A DNA stretch of 10,078 nucleotides, from contig JAFZKM010000075.1 of the NCBI GenBank assembly GCA_017553665.1, positions 1-10,078 on the forward strand. Direction: 5' to 3'. The stretch is from Lachnospiraceae bacterium. GTDB lineage: Bacteria; Bacillota_A; Clostridia; Lachnospirales; Lachnospiraceae. Below, piece by piece: positions 6,801 to 10,078 of this stretch; position 1 is the stretch's first letter, and every line of letters starts with the position of its first letter. Below the pieces are notes generated by a model, which saw only the letters and a program-made list of their open reading frames with translations, was not told the DNA's origin and ran no database searches. The translations under genes and the position numbers were made by a program.

Positions 6801-8793
6801 CATTAATGATCTCACGGTCTATGATGAGTCTGTCGCCCTTCTTTACAACAACGCCTGCTTTTTCGTTTACATAATATCTGTTACGGATCTTCGCATCGAG
6901 ATTCTTGTCGAGCTTATAACCAATCTCAGGCTGCTCCGATGCTGCCTGAAGATCGCATCCGGATTCGGTAGTAATATTTGACTTATCAAGCTTTACATAT
7001 CCGCTGATCTTTCCGGTCAGATCGCCTACGGCGTAATCCTTGCCGACAGGGTTCTCGTTGGGATCGATCTCTGTGGAAGCTGCCTTAACATTCGTAAGGA
7101 AATAAACATTCTTAAATGTTACGTATTCGCCGCGGGGAACGCCGCTGCTCTTAAGACGGATCGAATAGATCTTTCCGTCCTTATATGCTGCAGGAACGTT
7201 ATAAACTGCGATACCGTCAGTGATCTCACCGTCAAGTTCGAGTTCTGCGATGTCATCATAGCCCTCGTTTTCAACGATCTGAGGCCAGAAGTGGATCTCA
7301 GCGAGATCAAAATTTGCTGAAGAATCAAACTCTACAATGAACTTGTCGCCTTCAGTTATTTCAACACCGGCCTTTTCATTTACAAAGAATCTGTTTCTTA
7401 CGTTATTGTCATTTGTTCTTTCAAACTTAACACCGCCATTTTCAGGCAGTACAGTAACCTGCATATCTTTCTGACCCGATTCAAGGATCATACCGTCTTT
7501 ATCGGCCTTTACGATACCCGAAATAGTTCCTTCGATCTTTCCAACCTTTCTGGTTGCGCCGATTGCAAGACCTTCCGGCTGTTCGGGCTCTTCGGGACCG
7601 GGTCCGGGTGCCGGAGTTCCGGCAGGCTCGATATCGGTCAGGAAGTAAGCGTTCTTGATGGTTAATGTGGTACCATCATCAAAAACGTCAACATTTCCCT
7701 TAAAGCGGACATCATAAAGTTCGGTTTTTCCTGCGCCGGGAGTTATCGCAAAAACAACTACTCCTGCTTTATCGGTATCAACCGAGAGATTGAATCCATC
7801 ATCCCATCCGCTCGTATCATCGCTATCCATTAAAGGAGTACTGGTAGCCTGTATTTCAAGCTTTCCAAAGTCAAAGTTTCCGGTAGATTCATATTCAAGA
7901 ACAAATACTACATTCTCGCTGATCTGTACTGCAGGTCCGCTGACAGTAGTAAAGTTCTTAATTCTGTTTCGGATTTTTCCGCCTTTGGTGTACACAAACT
8001 GTACACCATCCTCGGGCTGAGTATCAGCAAGATTAAAGCTACCGCTCTCTCTCTTATAGTTGTCCGTATTCGCCTCTGAGAAAGCAACTACCTTACCCTT
8101 AATGGTGCCGGCAATCCTCTCCTCGCCGATAGCAAGGGCTGCGGGCTCCTCAACTACTGCTGCTTCTCTGATATCGCTTACAAAATAAGCATCCCTGATG
8201 ATAAGAGAGAACTCTTCTGTATAAGTACCGACGTCTGCCTTAAGGCGAACATCGTGCAGCACATTGCTCAGTGACTGTTTAGCACTAACACTGTATACAG
8301 CAACTCCTGCCGCATTGCTTATCAAAGTGAATTTATAATCGGCATCCCATCCAAGCGATTTTCCTGCTTCGTCTTTGCCGATAATATCTCTTGTTCCTTC
8401 CAAAAGGAGCTTTGAAAGATCGAAATTCTCGGACGCTTCATATTCAAGGATGAACAGAGTATCATCAGCGATCACTGTTCCTTCCGTGCCGTTGAAATTC
8501 CTGATCCTGTTCCTGATTCTCTTGCCCGGCGTATATACAAACCCTACTCCGCTCTCGGGCTGAGGATCCGAATGAACAAGATTGCTGTCTTCAGTGTAAA
8601 CATTGGTAGTGTTGATCTCAACACTTCCGCTTATCGTGCCGACCTTTCCGTCAGGAAGCTTTACTTCCTGAGCGGCCGACGCTGCGGTATATTCATCCGC
8701 GTTAACTCTGATGTCACTGCAGGGGATACCCGTAAGGAGCATCGCCACAGAAAGCATCAAAGCTATCATTCTTTTTATGTTAAATCTTTTCAT
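3850..8793 (-). CDS. Large secreted metallophosphoesterase (purple-acid-phosphatase-like) with four tandem N-terminal modules and C-terminal Ig-like domain
   Basis: A 1647-residue exported protein. Signal peptide 1-32 (basic start, hydrophobic core, likely cut after VNA). Residues about 46-743 hold four copies of an unrecognised ~160-aa beta-type module. Residues about 754-868 resemble the fibronectin-like N-terminal domain of purple acid phosphatases (EYYYRVG at 849-855). The catalytic metallophosphoesterase domain (about 876-1100) shows TDPQ (D883), TGDITNE (D921), AGNHD (N958, H959), LTHAG (H1058) and GHDH (H1096, H1098), all metal-ligand motifs. The tyrosine that gives true purple enzymes their colour (GDxxY) is Asn-Glu here. 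Residues about 1257-1352 look like an MBG/YDG-type domain, 1355-1460 a Pro/Asp/Glu-rich linker with a duplicated 16-aa unit, and about 1566-1647 a lysine-rich Big_2-like Ig domain. There is no LPXTG motif, so it is free or held non-covalently. AGGAG lies seven bases before the ATG. Hydrolysis of an extracellular phosphoester is expected; the substrate is unknown. Confidence 0.93.
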   Translation of the reverse strand: MKRFNIKRMIALMLSVAMLLTGIPCSDIRVNADEYTAASAAQEVKLPDGKVGTISGSVEINTTNVYTEDSNLVHSDPQPESGVGFVYTPGKRIRNRIRNFNGTEGTVIADDTLFILEYEASENFDLSKLLLEGTRDIIGKDEAGKSLGWDADYKFTLISNAAGVAVYSVSAKQSLSNVLHDVRLKADVGTYTEEFSLIIRDAYFVSDIREAAVVEEPAALAIGEERIAGTIKGKVVAFSEANTDNYKRESGSFNLADTQPEDGVQFVYTKGGKIRNRIKNFTTVSGPAVQISENVVFVLEYESTGNFDFGKLEIQATSTPLMDSDDTSGWDDGFNLSVDTDKAGVVVFAITPGAGKTELYDVRFKGNVDVFDDGTTLTIKNAYFLTDIEPAGTPAPGPGPEEPEQPEGLAIGATRKVGKIEGTISGIVKADKDGMILESGQKDMQVTVLPENGGVKFERTNDNNVRNRFFVNEKAGVEITEGDKFIVEFDSSANFDLAEIHFWPQIVENEGYDDIAELELDGEITDGIAVYNVPAAYKDGKIYSIRLKSSGVPRGEYVTFKNVYFLTNVKAASTEIDPNENPVGKDYAVGDLTGKISGYVKLDKSNITTESGCDLQAASEQPEIGYKLDKNLDAKIRNRYYVNEKAGVVVKKGDRLIIDREIINGLELENIDLEPQFSGPDAYDNPDYGKIEYLDTIDNKAIYKIPDALDGKTVYAIRGKANAEFVTKGSSIIIKGIYFLTDVVDHSEPAKPACPYDISENVQGIAVTYYNDIFSRGVAWRTANIAATGSALQIINKKNVEDISTFWWDTADVETIPDYFGVSFTNSSKDATVYYCHKAHVENLLDKNEYYYRVGSESSGWSKPGVMKIDSDLDDFTFIHVTDPQATSESEYRQYENVLRAAYKKVNASGSMHVGTFNTGDITNECHDGKIFIDEYNMSQDFDSDDLMNTVIIPVAGNHDVTEDIFWSMYDIDFRDYCTDGKHNTHRTGACYSYQVGNVFILGSNSNESGNLDSYPANGEYDSKADYHEQYAWIISELQRANGLREAGEVKWIIYLTHAGMMSVGYHTMDGGSRCLRENITPLLAEYEVDLVLQGHDHAYTRTVPYYYGEDLNGNTFSGYQSNERETFKGYGEVSYDDPYTAEIETTGDRIWNVEPEGTHYVTINYSGTKSLEISKDNAEARYQMPDQCILDGIAISPVNGTECGLKYAKQFFALVRVSGDVMTYDTYCFSGGKADLFDTFTVIKDGEHQPDLDKKAVEFTGVYVEDKEYDGKAARLETDDILAVIPGTEEEEIQFSDYDKIIYSVTGTLADGSAYTSNDRLPKQVGTYTLHVKLGKESAFFKGETLIEFSITEDTGIDDTDDKDYIGGLTAASLPEDEDDPEPISGGGTSPIGGITPHFPIIIPPIVDDPVEEPGESDTPSEQVDVDNPQTPEGTPSEQVDIENPETPEGAADAAEEVEGTYFSKDKQFTGKKLTGFDVEVGGEDAEYPKEIKVKVDDKSIGEAGKDLYLYKVDKSGNKLLETADTKITVDEDGYATFTAYEEGEFVLLSKAASKKTVITLAEQITVKKSVKVKAGKTKKNAAGLVLPAELKDAKVTYSSSNKKIVKIDKKTGKITAVKKGKAKITVKVTMPDGTVKKFTTSVTIK
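4441..4536 (-). repeat. Tandem 48-base repeat (two copies) in the linker of the phosphoesterase
   Basis: Two adjacent 48-base units (4489-4536 and 4441-4488) differ at seven positions and encode TPSEQVDVDNPQTPEG and TPSEQVDIENPETPEG. The unit is acidic and Pro-rich and extends the flexible linker between the MBG-like domain and the C-terminal domains. It is probably a recent in-frame duplication whose copy number could vary between strains. Confidence 0.9.
6565..8658 (-). repeat. Four tandem copies of an unrecognised ~160-residue module within the phosphoesterase
   Basis: Module positions are about 8170-8658 (residues 46-208), 7630-8121 (225-388), 7087-7551 (415-569) and 6565-7038 (586-743). 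Each opens with a G-(T/K/D)-(I/L)-x-G strand, carries a central (I/V)-R-N-R motif (residues 93-96, 274-277, 465-468, 636-639), then a Phe/Leu-rich 'FIxEYxxxxNFDL'-type stretch, and ends with (A/V/I)-YF-(V/L)-(S/T)-(D/N)-(I/V). Copies 1 and 2 share RNRI(R/K)NF; copies 3 and 4 share RNR(F/Y)(F/Y)VNEKAGV, so the array probably grew by duplication of pairs. I do not recognise the family. A beta-sandwich binding module (carbohydrate or cell surface) is the likeliest reading. Confidence 0.85.
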
Positions 8794-8809
8794 GTTCTTC
8801 TCCTAGTAT

Positions 8810-8846
8810 GGTGGCGCCCACCGCAGGAGGCCTGCGGTGTACGCGC
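8810..8846 (-). other. Strong inverted repeats in the leader of the phosphoesterase gene
   Basis: A perfect nine-pair stem CACCGCAGG (8819-8827) / CCTGCGGTG (8831-8839) with a three-base loop fills most of the gap before the phosphoesterase gene; GCGC on both sides (8814-8817, 8843-8846) can extend it. A second stem GGTGG (8810-8814) / CCACC (8818-8822) shares bases with the first, so the two exclude each other. On the plus strand the long stem is followed by CTTTTT, giving a terminator shape facing right, against the genes. On the minus strand no T-tract follows. It could be an mRNA processing or stability hairpin, an attenuator, or a block to antisense transcription; I cannot decide. Confidence 0.6.
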
Positions 8847-8859
8847 TTTTTATCCCCTG

Positions 8860-10078
8860 TTATTTTACCTTGATGTAGTAGAGACCGTATCTGAGATCCT
8901 TGTTGCCGCCCTCCATTGCGAGGTGGATAGCGGGCTCATTTGTATCAGGATCAAGGATCGCTACCGCAACAGTGTACTTGCCCTTAGCCAGGTCCGCGGG
9001 AACATTGATAACGGCGTTCATGCGGATCGAATTGCCGGGCAGCCATGTTCTGATGTCAACATCGGAAACCGTTCTTGCTGCAACATTGCCGTTCGCGTCG
9101 AGGAGTGAAACCTCTACGGGCCAGTTGTAGTAGAAAGGAGCGACACCGGTGTTTCTCCAGTTAAGTTCGATCGAGAAGCTCTTGCCTGCCTTGACCGAAG
9201 CCTTGTAGCTTGCGCTCTTCACGCTGAAGCGGTAACCCATGATCCTCTGGAGATAATGGATATTTGCCTCGTAGGTGTAGGTGTCGAATCTTCCGTCGAG
9301 CAGATCGCAGGGTGAGCACGGTCCGAGCCATGATGTATGGCTGTCATTGATGAAGGAGATCGTGTTCATGATCGACTCGTTCTTAACTGCTCTCAAAACA
9401 TCTCCGTGAGAGAACTCACCGCCGGAGTAGTTGGTCTTCCAGAAGTCGGGCATCTTTGAATCAGCCACATCTGTGGGACCGGGATTGATCATGTTGTTGG
9501 TGTTGCCGTTCTCGATAGCGCCGAGGAACATGTCAGTTCCTTCGGGATCGCCGAACATATCGTTAAACAGTCCGAATCCGTTCTTTGCTGCGAAAGGATA
9601 AGGATAACGGATACCAATCTTAACAGTCTTGAAATGATCGGTGTAAGCCTTCGCGTATCTTGCCGCGGTCTTGGGATTCGGGAATTCACCTGAACCGAAG
9701 TTGTATTCGGAGAATGATCCCTCCTCAGGCCATGTGTGGAACTCACCCCAGTGTCCGAGTGATCCGACCTGAGCAAAGCCTGTGATCGAGCCGTCATCGA
9801 ACTTCTCCGCGAATGCCGCGATCATCTTGTCGTGACGGTCAATGAGCATCTCTGAATAGTAGTTGGGTGAGAAGCCCGCTCCGCCGAGTATATCAGCGCT
9901 CGGCCAGTTGTAGAAGGTACCGGCGTTTTCTGCCTTGCCTTCAAGTACTTCGTTGCAGAGTTCAGCAACAAGCCATGCGGGAATGTCAGCGCGGTAGTTG
10001 CCGGTATCAAACAGCTTCTGAACCTTTGCTTCCGAAACTCTTCCGTTCGCACCAAGAAGAGCATGCCCGATGATAAAT
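8860..10078 (-). CDS. DUF4832-type secreted protein, 5' end outside window
   Basis: The reading frame is open to the right edge (405 residues seen) and ends with TAA at 8862-8860. The Met at 9849 is internal: the frame continues upstream without a stop as plausible protein sequence (for example IPAWLVAELCNEV and GTFYNWPSADILGGAGFSPN), so the true start lies beyond 10078. The N-terminal part seen has a TIM-barrel flavour with VGSLGHWGEFHTW, close to the G-x-x-G-x-WGE-x-H pattern of DUF4832/DUF4874 proteins, then IGIRYPYPF and FNDMFGD. The last ~125 residues are a beta-sandwich (LNWRNTGVAPFYYNW; DIRTWLPG; GKYTVAVAILDPDTNEPAIHLA), typical of the DUF4832 C-terminus. The family resembles glycoside hydrolases in fold and acidic motifs, but its activity is not established as far as I know. 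The phosphoesterase gene starts 66 bases downstream in the same direction, so the two are probably co-expressed and act outside the cell. Confidence 0.85.
   Translation of the reverse strand, partial: FIIGHALLGANGRVSEAKVQKLFDTGNYRADIPAWLVAELCNEVLEGKAENAGTFYNWPSADILGGAGFSPNYYSEMLIDRHDKMIAAFAEKFDDGSITGFAQVGSLGHWGEFHTWPEEGSFSEYNFGSGEFPNPKTAARYAKAYTDHFKTVKIGIRYPYPFAAKNGFGLFNDMFGDPEGTDMFLGAIENGNTNNMINPGPTDVADSKMPDFWKTNYSGGEFSHGDVLRAVKNESIMNTISFINDSHTSWLGPCSPCDLLDGRFDTYTYEANIHYLQRIMGYRFSVKSASYKASVKAGKSFSIELNWRNTGVAPFYYNWPVEVSLLDANGNVAARTVSDVDIRTWLPGNSIRMNAVINVPADLAKGKYTVAVAILDPDTNEPAIHLAMEGGNKDLRYGLYYIKVK

Noticed and set aside
8710..8725. Possible lipobox around Cys25 of the phosphoesterase signal peptide
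   Set aside because: The sequence is GIPC, and a proline just before the Cys does not fit a lipoprotein signal; a standard cleavage after VNA fits better.
8572..9108. A 178-codon plus-strand frame
   Set aside because: It runs across the ends of two convincing minus-strand genes and the hairpin between them, and has no recognisable domain.
9822..9849. The Met codon at 9849 as the start of the DUF4832 protein
   Set aside because: The same frame stays open to the right edge with family-like sequence, so this Met is internal.
1..10078. tRNA, rRNA, CRISPR arrays, insertion sequences or phage genes
   Set aside because: No direct-repeat/spacer pattern, transposase-like or phage-like protein, or rRNA/tRNA-like sequence was seen.

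Overview
The window reads as a low-to-mid-GC Gram-positive anaerobe, most likely a gut or rumen clostridium (Lachnospiraceae or Ruminococcaceae type). This is inferred from protein style: an LPXTG surface protein, a very large secreted protein ending in a lysine-rich bacterial Ig-like domain, a YesN/AraC-type regulator with a receiver-like N-terminus, a DUF4832 protein, strong AGGAG-type ribosome binding sites and a cobalamin riboswitch. The species cannot be named from this. Every gene I can support lies on the minus strand, so transcription runs from right to left.

Right part (10078 to 3850): the 3' part of a DUF4832 secreted carbohydrate-active-type protein (start outside the window). After a 66-base gap with a strong inverted repeat comes a 1647-residue secreted protein. 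It carries four tandem copies of an unrecognised beta-type module, a purple-acid-phosphatase-like N-terminal domain, a metallophosphoesterase catalytic domain, an MBG/YDG-like domain, an acidic proline-rich linker and a C-terminal Ig-like domain. A clear intrinsic terminator (3807-3843) closes this unit. Both proteins probably act outside the cell.

Middle part (3809 to 1538): a 522-residue AraC-family regulator with a degenerate receiver domain, then 38 bases later a short (202 aa) formate/nitrite-type channel protein. A possible promoter lies just behind the terminator, so these two look like a separate unit.

Left part (1531 to 1): the most interesting region. A well-formed sigma-70-type promoter (perfect TATAAT, 17-base spacer) leads into a cobalamin riboswitch with a clear B12 box, followed by a hairpin-rich expression platform. 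Next come three closely coupled genes: a 100-aa protein with a homing-endonuclease-associated-repeat-like domain, a 276-aa LPQTG-anchored protein with a domain resembling the C-terminal domain of transcobalamin/intrinsic factor (DUF4430 type), and the first 38 codons of another secreted protein. The overlaps (ATGA, 4 bases; then 11 bases) indicate one operon. My leading hypothesis is that this is a B12-regulated surface system for capturing corrinoids, distantly analogous to vertebrate intrinsic factor. The riboswitch and the anchor are seen directly; the binding function is inference.
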